64,000 nt of DNA from Bidens hawaiensis (Eukaryota > Streptophyta > Magnoliopsida > Asterales > Asteraceae), in the NCBI GenBank assembly GCA_021521415.1, contig JAIQDT010000231.1:930001-994000 (forward strand). The letters are read 5' to 3'. The position numbers were made by a program, and so were the translations under genes. The notes beneath the pieces were generated by a model. It was given only the letters and a program-made list of their open reading frames with translations. It searched no databases and had not been told where the DNA came from. Positions 11,764 through 22,849 of this stretch are shown here, in pieces. How positions within the stretch are numbered: the stretch's first letter is position 1; each line of letters begins with the position of its first letter.

Positions 11764-12141
11764 CTGAACTGGGCAACTTCGCTTGCAAACTGATAACTTC
11801 GCCTGCAAAAGCTTAACTTCGCCTTCAAAGCTTAACTTCGCCTTCAAAGCTTAACTTCGCCTACGGACAAGTTCGCCTAATTGATAACTTCGCCTAAGGC
11901 CAAGTTCGCCTAAATGATAACTTCGCCTACGGCTAAGTTCGCCTAACTGATAACTTCGCCTAAGGCCAAGTTCGCCTAATTGATAACTTCGCCTACGGCC
12001 AAGTTCGCCTAACTGATAACTTCGCCTAAGGCCAAGTTCGCCTAACTGATAACTTCGCATAAAGCTAAGTTCGCTTAAGGTTTAACTTCGCCTAAAGCTA
12101 AGTTCGCTTAAGGTTTAACTTCGCCTAAAGTTAAGTTCGCT
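11764..12141 (+). repeat. About 33 bp minisatellite built from AACTTCGCCT / AAGTTCGCCT
   Basis: The array alternates AACTTCGCCT and AAGTTCGCCT, with spacers such as AAGGCC and AATTGAT. The 3' LTR carries a shorter version (18337-18640). The minus-strand ORF over it is only a frame-compatible repeat, not a gene. The same decamer recurs in the unrelated copia element at 40716-53092. Confidence 0.9.
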
Positions 12142-12186
12142 TAGAAAATAAATTAAAAACCTAATGAAAAATGTGTTAAGACAGCT

Positions 12187-12290
12187 CGACCCCAGCCAGG
12201 GGCTCTGCCCCTTGGACCCTGCTAGGAGCTGCCGCCCCTAGACCCCGCTGCCAGGGGCGCTGCCCCCGGACCCCCGTTCGTTGTGGGTCA
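12187..12290 (+). repeat. GC-rich island in the 5' LTR
   Basis: Repeated CAGGGGC / GCCCC blocks stand out from AT-rich flanks. It begins exactly where the 3' LTR copy is cut off. Confidence 0.6.
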
Positions 12291-12654
12291 TATAAAGATA
12301 GAAATACAACATGAGTAGTAGTAGTTAATTGATACGTATACTTGTTATGCAGTCAGCCATGCACAACTGAAGAAAGGGATAACTATTAACGGAGAGCGTA
12401 ACAGGGTTCAGGTGAGTTTCTAGCCCCATTTATGTGTTATGTTTTCGGGGCTGTGTGCATACTCGATATGTTTGTTAATACGCTTATCCTAAGAGATAAG
12501 TGTATGCCTTATGTGAATAATGTGATATGTATGAATGATGGCTTGACGGTACGTGAACGATTTTCGGATATTGCACGTACTGTCAGGTTGTAACGCTAAG
12601 TATAAGGTAAGTATGATATGTATGCTTATGTGTATGAATGTGAAAAGAAGGAAA

Positions 12655-13018
12655 GGATGGTTGTATGGTTACGAAAAGGGTACCGAGCCCTAATAATACT
12701 CGAGGTATGATGTATGGTTGTATGGTAACGAAGAGGGAATCGAACCCTACTAATATTCGAGAACTAGGGAACCGAACCCTACTAATATTCGAGGAAAGAG
12801 GGTACTGAGCCTTAATAATACTCGAGGTATGATGTATGGTTGTATGGTAACGAAGAGGGAATCGAACCCTTCTAATATTCGAGAACTAGGGAACCGAACC
12901 CTACTAATATTCGAGGAAAGAGGGTACCGAGCCCTAATAATACTCGAGGAAAGAGGTTACCGAGCCCTAATAATACTCGAGGAAGGAGGGTACTGAGCCC
13001 TAATAATACTCGAGGAAT
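12655..13018 (+). repeat. About 33 bp minisatellite, CGAGCCCTAATAATACTCGAGG type
   Basis: Roughly ten imperfect units alternate GGGTACCGAGCCC with GGGAACCGAACCC forms, each followed by TAATAATACTCGAG or CTAATATTCGAG. It lies in the part of the LTR that is missing from the 3' copy. Confidence 0.85.
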
Positions 13019-13456
13019 GTAGGGCGTAATGCTCTTTATAACGTAAGATATGAAAGTAAGTTAATACAAAAGAAAGTATGAAAGTATGAAAGTATGAATG
13101 AAAGAATATAAGTTTATGTGTATTGTATAGTGTATGATTAACTTGAACTCACTCAGCGTAGCTGACTTTTAGTATGCACGCAGGTGAGTAGGATGAGGCA
13201 GCTCGCTTGAGGAGACACGTGGCACTCTGGCACTGAATAAGAGGCTGGCATCGGAAGACTCAAGACGTTTAAGTTTAATGTTTCGTTTATTTTGAAAGAC
13301 AAAATGATGTTTTAAGACAAGACGTGTTTTGTTATGAAATGTTTTATGAAAGCTTTTATATTCCGCGAATGTTTTAATTAACTCTGATATTTAGAACTGC
13401 GTTTATGAGTAAATCCAACACGAAAGTAGGGCTACCAGTAACGGGGCCTTGCAAGT

Positions 13457-13468
13457 TGGTATCAGAGC
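13457..13468 (+). other. Primer binding site of element 2
   Basis: TGGTATCAGAGC, the same initiator tRNA-Met complement as in element 1 and copia. Confidence 0.85.
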
Positions 13469-13867
13469 AAAGTTCGAGAGATTTAAGCATCCTACATGCT
13501 TAGACTCGAACAGAGAATGGGATTTATGTAAGAAAGGAAAGAAGATGCCAGTTCAAGAATGCCATGTGTCGCTCAAGCAAGATCAGTAAAGGTAAAGTGT
13601 ATAATTAAATGATATATGTTAATGAGAAAGAAAAGATATGTGAACGACAGGGATAGGAATAATTGATTGTTTGATTTGACTAACTACTTAAGTAGAACCA
13701 GCACAAATAGACTCATAAAGGGAAGTGTATAGGACACGGAAAGCAACGTGATCAGCTAGTCACAGCTGGCCACTGTTATTACCTGTTAGCCTTGTTATCC
13801 ATGTACTAAATAGTTCCTTGAGTGATGATGTTTGTGTTTTCCCTTTTAGAATAGAATCAAGTGTTAC

Positions 13868-14920
13868 GTGAGGGGATTACCACAGAGAGTCCGCATGTTA
13901 GTCAGGACAAGTAAACCTGCTACTTTCGATTCTGCTGTCGAACTCGCAGAAATGGTCTATGCAGACTTGGCTGCGGATGATGTGGTGGTGGGAGACGAGA
14001 AGAAAGAGAAGAAATGGGTCACTCCTGCTAAACGACCCGGTACCCAGATGTGGAACCCTAAGAACAAGCAGCCGAGAGTTTGGGAGAACAGGTCGTGCAA
14101 GACTTGTGGCAAGGCACACAGTGGTGAGTGTAGGTGGGGAAAGGGTTCAGATACATGTCATAAGTGTGGAAAGATGCATGCTGGAGAATGTAGAGTTGGG
14201 TCGAATGTTTGCTACAAGTGTGGGAAGGCAGGTCATTATGCTCATGAGTGCGGTTCTAAACCTGCATGCTACAAGTGTGGTAAGACAGGTCACTTTGCTA
14301 GAGAATGCACCGAGGGTGATGCTGGAGGTCGTGGGAGGAAGGATGCCGATAATGCTAGGCCAAGAACCAGAGCCTATATGCTGACCCAGGAACAAGCGAG
14401 ACAGATTCCTGATGTTGTGACCGGTACGTTCTTAGTAAATGGCATTTCTGCTTCCGTATTATTTGATTCTGGTGCGAATAGAAGTTTTCTAGCTACGACA
14501 TTTAGTAAACTAGCTAAAATGAAATGTTGCCGAGTGTCTGAGACTCTTATAGTAGAAACCGCTAGTGACACTTCGGTTAAAATAATGAAAATGGTTAAGG
14601 ACTGTAGGATAGAATTGGAGGGACATGAGTTCCCTGTTACCTTGTATGTTATGACCTTAGGAGGGTTCGATGTGGTTTTGGGGATGGATTGGTTGTCTGA
14701 GTTTGAGGCTCAGATAGTATGTAAGAGTAGGATAATAAGGTTAACGTCCTTGGATGGTAGTGCGGTGACGGTTTATGGTGATAAGGAAAGTTCTGGGCTT
14801 AATGTCATTTCGATGATAAAAGCCGAGGGTTTGCTAAGGCGAGGGTGTTGTGCCTACCTGGCGTATGTCGTCAACGCTACGGCCGAGACGAAAGAAATGA
14901 AAGATGTTCCTATTGGCGCG
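13868..14920 (+). pseudogene. gag-pol: Element 2 gag C-terminus with zinc knuckles, fused to protease
   Basis: Only the end of gag remains: the capsid core found in element 1 has no counterpart between the primer site and 13868. Four zinc knuckles follow in tandem (about 14095-14305): two of the variant CX2CX3HX3C form and two canonical CX2CX4HX4C. In the same frame comes an aspartic protease with DSG near 14465 and a second conserved block FDVVLGMDWL near 14668. A frameshift near 14905-14935 separates it from RT. The gag deletion alone makes the copy non-autonomous. Confidence 0.88.
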
Positions 14921-17730
14921 ACTACCCAGAAGTATTCCCTGAGGATCTTCCGGGGTTGCCACTGTACCGAGAGATAGAATTTCAGATAGATTTAATACCA
15001 GGAGCCCAACCTGTCGCAAAAGCGCCTTACCGTCTAGCACCGTCCGAGATGAAAGAATTGATGTCCCAACTGCAAGAACTCCTCGACAAGGGTTTTATCA
15101 GACCGAGTGTTTCCCTGTGGGGCGCACCAGTATTGTTCGTGAAAAAGAAGGATGAAAGTATGAGAATGTGCATAGACTATCGTGAGCTGAATAAGCTTAC
15201 GGTAAAGAATAGATATCCTTTGCCAAGGATTGATGATCTGTTTGACCAACTGCAAGGTTCAAGTTAGTTCTCACGAATAGATCTCAGATCAGGCTATCAT
15301 CAGCTGAAGGTGAAGGAGGCAGACATCCCTAAGACAGCGTTCCGAACGCGGTATGGACACTACGAGTTCCTCGTAATGTCATTCGGTCTAACAAATGCTC
15401 CTGCAGCATTTATGGACATGATGAATAGGGTGTGTCGACCGATGTTGGATAAGTCGGTTATCGTCTTCATTGATGATATATTGATTTATTCAAAGAGCGA
15501 GTCTGACCATGCTGAGCATCTGATAGAGGTATTGGAGACTCTGAAGAAAGAGAAGTTGTATGCCAAGTTTTCGAAGTGCGCGTTCTGGTTAAGAGAAGTG
15601 CAATTTTTAGGTCACGTGATTAATCCGGAAGGGATTACCGTGGACCCAGCTAAGATTGAAGTGATAACGAATTGGAAGACTCCGCAGAATCCGACTGATA
15701 TACGAAGCTTCCTAGGGTTAGCTGGCTACTATAGGAGATTCATCGAAGGTTTCTCCAAGATAGCCGCACCGCTGACCGGTATGACCCGAAAGTCGATAGT
15801 ATTCAGTTGGGGAAAGTTTCAAGAAGAAGCCTTTGAAGAATTAAAGAAGAGACTCACGCAAGCTCCAATCCTTACTCTACCCGATGGTGACGAGGATTTC
15901 GTTGTTTGTGCTGATGCCTCGCATCAAGGGTTAGGTTGCGTGTTGATGCAACGAGGGAAGGTGATAGCTTACGCGTCTAGACAGTTGAAGGTCCATGAGA
16001 GTACTTATCTGATGCATGATTTGGAGTTAGCAGCTGTAGTGCATGCTCTTAAGATATGGAGGCATTATCTGTACGGTACTAAGTGTACTATCTACACAGA
16101 TCATAAGAGTTTAAAGTACTTCTTCGAGCAGAAAGAATTGAACATGAGGCAGAGAAGATGGTTGGATTTGATTAAGGATTATGACTGCGACATTAAGTAC
16201 TATCCCGGTAAAGCTAATGTAGTCGCTGACGCGTTAAGTCGTAAGAATGAGGAAGTCCTTGCAACAGTGAAGTCATACAAGTTGATCATGAACCCAAGTC
16301 TTTTTGAAGAAATCATCAAGGTGCAGTCAGAGGTGTTAGTAGATGAAGGGTTAGTAAAGAAAGAAAGGATTTATAGCCAGCAAGATGAGTTGATGGAAAA
16401 CACTCATGGAGTTAAGACTAGGTTCGACCGTATGTGGATCCCACGCCATGGTGATCTTAGAAGTCGAATCTTAGATGAAGCTCATAGGTCAAGGTACTCA
16501 ATCCATCCTGGAGCTACAAAGATGTACCAAGACTTGAAAAGAGATTACTGGTGTCCAGGAATGAAGAATGATGTAGTGGATTATGTTAGTAAGTGCTTAA
16601 CTTGCTTACAAGTCAAAGCCGAACACCAAAAGCCTTATGGGAAGATGCAACCGCTAGAGATACCTGAGTGGAAATGGGAACACATCACCATGGATTTCAT
16701 AACTAAGCTACCTCGTACAGCTAAGCAACATGATACCATCTGGGTGATTGTGGACCGTTTGACCAAGAGTGCTCACTTTCTGCCTATACGAGAGGCTATC
16801 TCGTCAGAAACGTTAGCAAACTTGTTCATTAAAGAGGTTGTAACCAAGCATGGAGTACCGTTATCGATCGTGTCTGATAGAGATACACGGTTTACTTCGA
16901 GGTTCTGGAAGAAATTCCATGAAGCTATGGGGACGAGGTTGAACATCGGTACGGCGTATCATTCTCAAACCGATGGACAGTCTGAAAGGACGATCCAAAC
17001 CCTTGAGGATATGCTACGTGCTTGTGTTTTAGATTTTGGTGGAAGTTGGGATGATCATCTGCATCTGGCAGAGTTCTCCTATAACAACAGTTACCATTCA
17101 AGTATTGGTATGCCACCGTTTGAGATGCTTTACGGTAGACGATGTAGAACCCCGGTGTGTTGGGGTGAGATTGGTCAGAAAGAAATGGGAAGCCTAGAAG
17201 TGGTTCAAGAAACGTCTTCAAAGTTCGATCAGATCAAAGCAAGAATGAAAGCCGCTCAAGACAGACAAAAGTCTTATGCAGATAAGCGGCGACGACCAAT
17301 TGAGTTTAACGTTGGCGACAATGTGATGCTTAAGGTCTCGCCTTGGAAAGGAATTATCCGTTTTAGAAAGAGGGGGAAGTTGAGTCCGAGGTACATTGGA
17401 CCGTTTAAAATTTTAGATCGTGTGGGGGAAGTAGCTTATAAGCTGGATTTACCCGATGAGTTAGAAGGAATTCATTCAACCTTCCATGTTTCTCATCTGA
17501 GGAAGTGTCTAGCTGATGACACGTCTCACGTGCCATTGATGGACATTGAGGTTGATGAACAATTGAACTACATCGAGCAACCGATAGAGATCGTTGATCG
17601 CAAGGAGAAGCAGCTTCGTCACAAGATTATACCTTTGGTAAAAGTGATATGGAAACACCGCAAGGGATCAGATGCTACTTGGGAGGCCGAGGATGAGATT
17701 TGCAAGTTTTACCCTAGTTTGTTTATGTAA
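14921..17730 (+). pseudogene. pol: Element 2 RT, RNase H, integrase and chromodomain-like end
   Basis: After the frameshift the frame stays open except for an in-frame TAG at 15265-15267 inside RT. RT shows the FIDD active site near 15470. RNase H has ADAS near 15910 and TDHKS near 16098. The integrase zinc region (HPGATK to CLTC), DRLTKS, SDRDTRF and GQSERT blocks follow in order. The protein ends with a chromodomain-like stretch at about 17600-17730. Similarity to element 1 over this whole length is high, so both belong to one lineage. Confidence 0.92.
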
Positions 17731-17773
17731 TAGTTATGTTTCGGGGACGAAACCTCTTTAAGGAGGGAAGACT

Positions 17774-18683
17774 TGTAACATCCTAAAATTTATAATGTTA
17801 AATAAAGAAAGTTACGTTTAGTGATTTCGCGTTATTAATTAATCAATGTCGAGTAAAGAACGGATCATGGATTTAGATTAATTGAGATGGGTTAAATGAG
17901 AATGGGCCTTAGGTCCATGGGCTTTAAGGGATATAAATATCCCCTAAACCAACCTAAAACCCTAAACCCTCATTTCATTTCCATCATAATCTCTACACAC
18001 TCCAAACACACACACACCATAAACGAGCAAGATCCGAGAGAGAGTAAACGTTAGTTGGTATTAGATCTTATTACACGAGATCTAGAGTGCATAAACAAGC
18101 TAACCAAGATCGAACGAGCGCTAAAGGTATGTTCTTGACCTTTAAAGTTTACGTTTTATTGAACGTTTAGCCTTTTGAATGTCCTTAAGCTTAAAGATCC
18201 AAGCTTTATAGTATATACGGGATATATATACGACCGAAAATGGTTAGGGAACGTTAGTGGGTGATGTCGAACCATAACAAGGGTATTAAAATCGCCAAAA
18301 TGCTTGATAAAAACCAAACCCGTAACTGAACTGGGCAACTTCGCCTGCGAACTGGGCAACTTCGCCTGCAAACTGATAACTTCGCCTGCAAAAGCTTAAC
18401 TTCGCCTTCAAAGCTTAACTTCGCCTACGGCCAAGTTCGCCTAATTGATAACTTCGCCTAAGGCCAAGTTCGCCTAATTGATAACTTCGCCTAAGGCCAA
18501 GTTCGCCTAATTGATAACTTCGCCTACGGCCAAGTTCGCCTAACTGATAACTTCGCCTAAGGCCAAGTTCGCCTAACTGATAACTTCGCCTAAAGCTAAG
18601 TTCGCTTAAGGTTTAACTTCGCTTAAAGTTAAGTTCGCTTAGAAAATAAATTAAAAACCTAATGAAAAATGTGTTAAGACAGT
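17774..18683 (+). repeat. Element 2 3' LTR, truncated
   Basis: It matches the 5' LTR from 11220 with few differences but ends at GTTAAGACAG, the junction before the GC-rich island. It includes a shorter form of the AACTTCGCCT minisatellite (18337-18640). The sequence after 18683 is unrelated. Confidence 0.88.
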
Positions 18684-19375
18684 TAATGGAAATAAAATTT
18701 TTCAAAAATGAATAAGATCAAAACGTTTTAGTAGAATGTTTTATCAAAAATGAATAAGATCTACCTATTATGTTTTAATAGAACATTTTATCAAAAACGT
18801 ATAAGATCTACCTGTTTGCCTCTAAATTGCATATATAATTTGCTCAAACTCACATTGTTGACTTTGTTTAATATATAATTTGGTGGCCAATATTTTGTTA
18901 AAGCGTTTTTGTAGAACGTTTTATCAAAAACTTTTTAATAGAAAAACAAGAACGTATTAAAAGAACGTTTTATCAAAACGTATAAAAGAACGTATTTCAA
19001 ACAAGAACGTTCTGCTAATACGTTTAAAATCTTAAACGTTCAATGTCAAAAACTCATCATCCAGAACTCAAAATTGATCGATTGAAGCTTCAAATTGATG
19101 ATTAATTGAATCGATTTCAAAGATTAACCGATCAATTGGCTTCAATTTCAATTTCAATTTCAATTCAACTAAACAACCCTGTGATTTGTGTTTTTCTGAT
19201 TAGTTTGTTATCGACGGCGATGATGGTGACGGAGAGTGTTAATGGCGCCGGCAAGCAAAGGTGAAGGAGATGTGCTGGTGTCGGTGAGGGGTGGTGGAGA
19301 CGGATTGAGGGAGAGGGACGAACATATTAGTGTAATTGTAATTTTGGGTTTTGAAAATCTAACGGTTAGAAGTGT
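18684..19375. other. Spacer with diverged GAACGTTTTATCAAAA repeats
   Basis: Phrases such as GAACGTTTTATCAAAA and AATAAGATCTACCT recur several times up to about 19030. A GC-richer stretch at 19190-19340 looks like a promoter or first exon, but no recognisable protein is present. Confidence 0.5.
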
Positions 19376-19663
19376 CGTGCACGTAATGTATGATAAAGGA
19401 TTATTGTATTCTATCCTTTATATATATATAATTTTGCATAATACATATGTGAAACTTTGCAAGATATAGAACTACATATCTTTATATATGTAATTTTTTT
19501 TTATTTTTGGCAAAGATTATTAGCATATAAAATGAATAAAAAAAATTAAAACTCGAAAAAAAAATCAGTGTTTAAAACTAGTTTTCAAGTTAAAAGTGGT
19601 TTTATTCGTAAATCTCATATATATACACAAACACAGACACAGAGGGAGAGAGAGAAAAATTAA

Positions 19664-19830
19664 CATACAAATTAAATTAACGTGCTAAATATGAAAATCA
19701 AATAGTGTAATTATGTAATTATGTAATTACGCTATGCTGTAATTACACCATATTTAATTTCTCTATGTTGTATATATAATTACACTACTTGATTTTTATA
19801 GTTAGCACGCTAATTTAATTTATATTAGAA
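19664..19830. mobile_element. Intact short MITE (uninterrupted relative of the 54055/63690 element)
   Basis: The ends are inverted repeats: CAAATTAAATTAACGTGCTAA on the left and its diverged complement on the right (about 19800-19826). The middle holds GTAATTACACCATATTT. The same sequence, split by a CACTA element, is found at 54055-54161 and 63590-63690. No coding content. Confidence 0.7.
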
Positions 19831-20599
19831 CTAAACCCTATATACACACATACACACTCGATACAAATGAAATTAACCTATTAAATACAAATAATTAAAA
19901 TAGTTTTGATTACTCTATAGTTATGAACTAGAATGATTACAGTATAAAAAATTATAGTGGATTAATAAAAATTACTCTAGTTCAAAGTTATTTAGTAATA
20001 ATAGTTACACCAGTATTATCATAAACAATCTAGGTATTTGTATGCTTCTAACGCAAAGAGCTGCTTGTATTTGATTCTTAATACACACGTATATGAAAAG
20101 GTTCTAGATGGAACACAATTTATTTTCGAGAACACACAAGCTAAGTAATTTATTTCCAATGTTAAGTTTTTATAAAATCTTACAAAAAGGTTGAAATGTA
20201 ATGTGTCTCTCAAAACTTTTTAATATGTATGAACAAATTTTCTAGTTTGAAGGTTTGCTATGTACATAACATACATATTTGTATTTTAGAAATACAAATT
20301 TACAAAATATGAACCACGTTAAAAAATAAAAAGATTTTAGTTTATTCGTTTTGGTTTCGCAATAAATTAGCGCATGTAAAGAACCTTAACATATGTGTAG
20401 TGTTTGATTTCAGTGCAGATGAGTTTGTAACTAAATTATGTGAGTAGATTAGAAATAAACCTGGTGTACTTGAGTCACATGAAAGTTAAGGCCACATTCA
20501 AGGCTATGCTTGCCTAAACTTGTATGTATGCACTTGAGTTCCGGAGCTATTGATTCACCCGATGTGAACACCATAATTTGTTGGCATTTATTAATCATA
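19831..20599. other. AT-rich flank, no feature recognised
   Basis: No coding or repeat structure that I can support. It lies just downstream of the resistance pseudogene's last readable exon. Confidence 0.5.
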
Positions 20600-21140
20600 A
20601 CCTTCTCCAGTAATGGTCAGTGAAACTCATTCATCCCAAAGAAAAACCCCTTCAGGTTTTGTAGATTAATTATTTTAAGAGACATTATACGAGGAAACAC
20701 CACAACCTTTCTGTGCTCTTCATTTTCTTTCTTCACAATTACTTCCATTACCTTGCAAGTATTTATCATTAACTCTTCGAGTTGTGTTAGGCTTGCAAGT
20801 GGAAAATGTGAACACGTATTGTAAATCGTCACAACGTGTTATTTCAGGTTTTATTAGATTGGACTTTTGAGGCGCTTTAATATATTTATAAGGCTTTGAG
20901 ATGACTAGTGATGTATGATCGGTACCACCACCACTGCTATTGTTGTTGATTATCCCTTGAGTTTCAAATACCTCCGTCAACGAATTACATTCATCTATTA
21001 GTATCTCTCCAGAGTATTGGCATAAAGACCAAGGAACAATTGTAGCATGAGAAGGCTGCAGTAAAGAAAGTAACTGTTACACAATATTCTACAGTTAACA
21101 AAGCAATTACTGGTATTGGAATAGACTAGTTTTTATATAC

Positions 21141-21681
21141 GGCAAATTAGAAATAAATTATCCGAACTTTTTTGTATTGGCCGATAATAATCCGAACTTT
21201 AAAAATCACTACCAGCGGTCCTAACTTTCAATTATTTTTGTCTCAATGGATCTCCGTTAAAAAAACTTAACGCCGTTAAGTTTTTTCCGAGTTTCAAACC
21301 GATGTTTTAGCGCTTTTGATCGGAAGAACGATACGATTCGACTGATGTGAAACTTATCGCGAAATGGTGATTCAAATGACATAATTTTTGTTAATTGGAT
21401 AATTGGAAATTCAAATACCCGAATTGAAACACTGTTTCGTTGCTTGAATCACAGTTTCGTGATAAGTTTTACATTAGTCGAATCGTTTCGTTCTTCTGAT
21501 CAAAATCCCTAAAACATCGGTTTGAAACTTGGAAAAAAAACTTAACGGCGTTAAGTGTTTTTTAACGAATGTCCATTGAGACAAAAAGAGTTGAAAATTT
21601 GGACCGCTGGTGGTGATTTTTAAAGTTGGGATTATTATCGGTCAATAAACAAAAGTTGGGATTATTTATTTTCAATTTGCC
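21141..21681. mobile_element. Fold-back MITE with about 240 bp inverted repeats in an NLR intron
   Basis: The left half (from GGCAAATTAGAAATAAA) and the reverse complement of the right half (to TTTATTTTCAATTTGCC) match over about 240 bp, leaving little unique middle. An 8 bp target duplication TTATATAC is seen at 21133-21140 and 21682-21689. No coding content. Confidence 0.85.
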
Positions 21682-21713
21682 TTATATACTAATCTAATTC
21701 ATGATATCTTTCT

Positions 21714-21910
21714 TCCGATCAAAAGACTTAAAACATCAGCTCGAAATTAAAAAATAAACACTTAATGACGTTAAGTGTTTTCAACGGAGGTCCATTGAGG
21801 GAAAAGTAGTCGAAAGGTTGTACCATTGGCAGAAATTTTAAAAGTGGAATTATTAGCCAATACACAAAATGTAAAATGTAAGACTATTTATTTTCAATTT
21901 GTCTTTGATA
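21714..21910. mobile_element. Diverged half-copy of the same fold-back family
   Basis: It carries the same ordered phrases as 21480-21680 (TTCCGATCAAAA, GTTAAGTGTTTT, GTCCATTGAGG, TTATTTTCAATTTG) but with many changes and only one arm. Confidence 0.7.
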
Positions 21911-22849
21911 GTATAAATGATAAAGAAAAAGGTTGACAAGTGAGATAAATCAGACATAAAACTCGTAGAAAAGCACCTTAGATTTATCATGAACGATACT
22001 AGTTATAGACTTTGCACCACCACCACCAATACGCTTTAGAATTCTCAGGTTGCTAAATAAGAGAGACTGAAGATGAGGGAAGAGAGTGGTTGTTGATGTA
22101 GTGATTACTTCCTCTTTATCATCTCTGTTTGAAACAACTTCTTCCATTCCATCACACCATCTTATCTCGATTTTCTTTAGGTTGGAAAGAGGTTTCGCCA
22201 TGAGTGGTGAAAACAAGTACTTTATGCTTTTGCATTGCCACATTTCAATGGTTGTGAGGTTGTGGAATGAAACCTGTTTTGAAAGACTTAGAAACCTGTT
22301 TTGAAAGACTTTAGAATTTATTCCAGTTGCTGCACTTCCACTCATGACTCATGCTCTCGATTTCTTTTAATTCTAGAACTTGGAGATGGGGTAGTAGACT
22401 AGGTTGTTGATCATTTGTAATTGCAATCAAATCTGTACTACTTGGACTATATTCTGTCTCAAACACCACATCCGCAGAATGATAACCCTGCAAATAAAGG
22501 TTTTGCAGGCAACGAAAAGAGCATGAGATTGGATGGGAATGCAACAGTAGAAAAACTATCATCTTTCTGTTCCCTTGAAAAAATCCGAACCTGCAACAAT
22601 AGTAGAAACTTTTATGTGTAATTAGTAATACTTGGATTTTCTTTAGTGTCTCAATAAAAAGATATTCATAATTGAGAAAAAGATTATATTATATGTGAAG
22701 ACGAAAAAGGCCACGAAAAGCAAAGCAAATCACTGGTTTTGTAAACACTTTAATTCTTTTAATATTTTTACGAGTTCTTTAAATAAGAAGAAATGAGAAC
22801 GGTTGCAATTGGTTTCCTAAGAAAGAACAAAACGGGTGGGTGAAAGCCA

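Larger units (their letters stand above)
11220..13453 (+). repeat. Element 2 5' LTR
   Basis: It starts TGTAACATCC, matching 17774, and ends about CCTTGCA just before the primer site. It holds two minisatellites (11764-12141 and 12655-13018) and a GC-rich island (12187-12290). The end is placed by distance from the primer site because the 3' LTR is truncated. Confidence 0.85.
11220..18683 (+). mobile_element. Ty3/gypsy Tekay-like element 2, 3' LTR truncated
   Basis: The 5' LTR (11220-13453), primer site (13457-13468), short leader, gag remnant, pol to 17730, purine-rich tract and partial 3' LTR (17774-18683) are in order. RT and integrase are clearly related to element 1 but the LTRs are unrelated. 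Most of gag is deleted, with one frameshift and one stop in pol. The 3' LTR stops at about 18683 and lacks about 1.27 kb, so no target duplication is available. Confidence 0.92.
10724..19430. mobile_element. Probable TIR DNA transposon split by gypsy element 2
   Basis: The left end (10724-10785) and the reverse complement of the right end (about 19370-19430) share ACAATAATC, TATCRTACATTA and GTRCRCGA in the same order, about 75% alike over some 55 bp. Both ends abut AT-rich DNA, so the target duplication is unclear. The element carries a host exon fragment (11036-11135) and a GC-richer, promoter-like stretch at 19190-19340. No transposase seen. Gypsy element 2 sits inside it. MULE-like is a guess from the gene capture. 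Confidence 0.45.
20617..22590 (-). pseudogene. RGC2-like: C-terminal LRR exons
   Basis: Two readable blocks: 22590-21950, with WKCSNWNKF and FHNLTTIEMWQC motifs and a frameshift near 22315, and 21060-20617, ending GFFFGMNEFH. Between them lies an intron that holds a fold-back transposon (21141-21681) and a related fragment. The motifs agree with the family's conserved C-terminal repeats. Confidence 0.82.

Noticed and set aside
11851..12060. Minus-strand ORF of 11-residue repeats (RRSYQLGELG type)
   Set aside because: The 33 bp minisatellite is a multiple of three, so any frame without a stop stays open. Both the element and the context show it is LTR sequence.
19236..19469. 77-residue plus-strand ORF
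   Set aside because: It runs from a GC-rich promoter-like stretch into the TIR and an AT microsatellite, with no recognisable domain.
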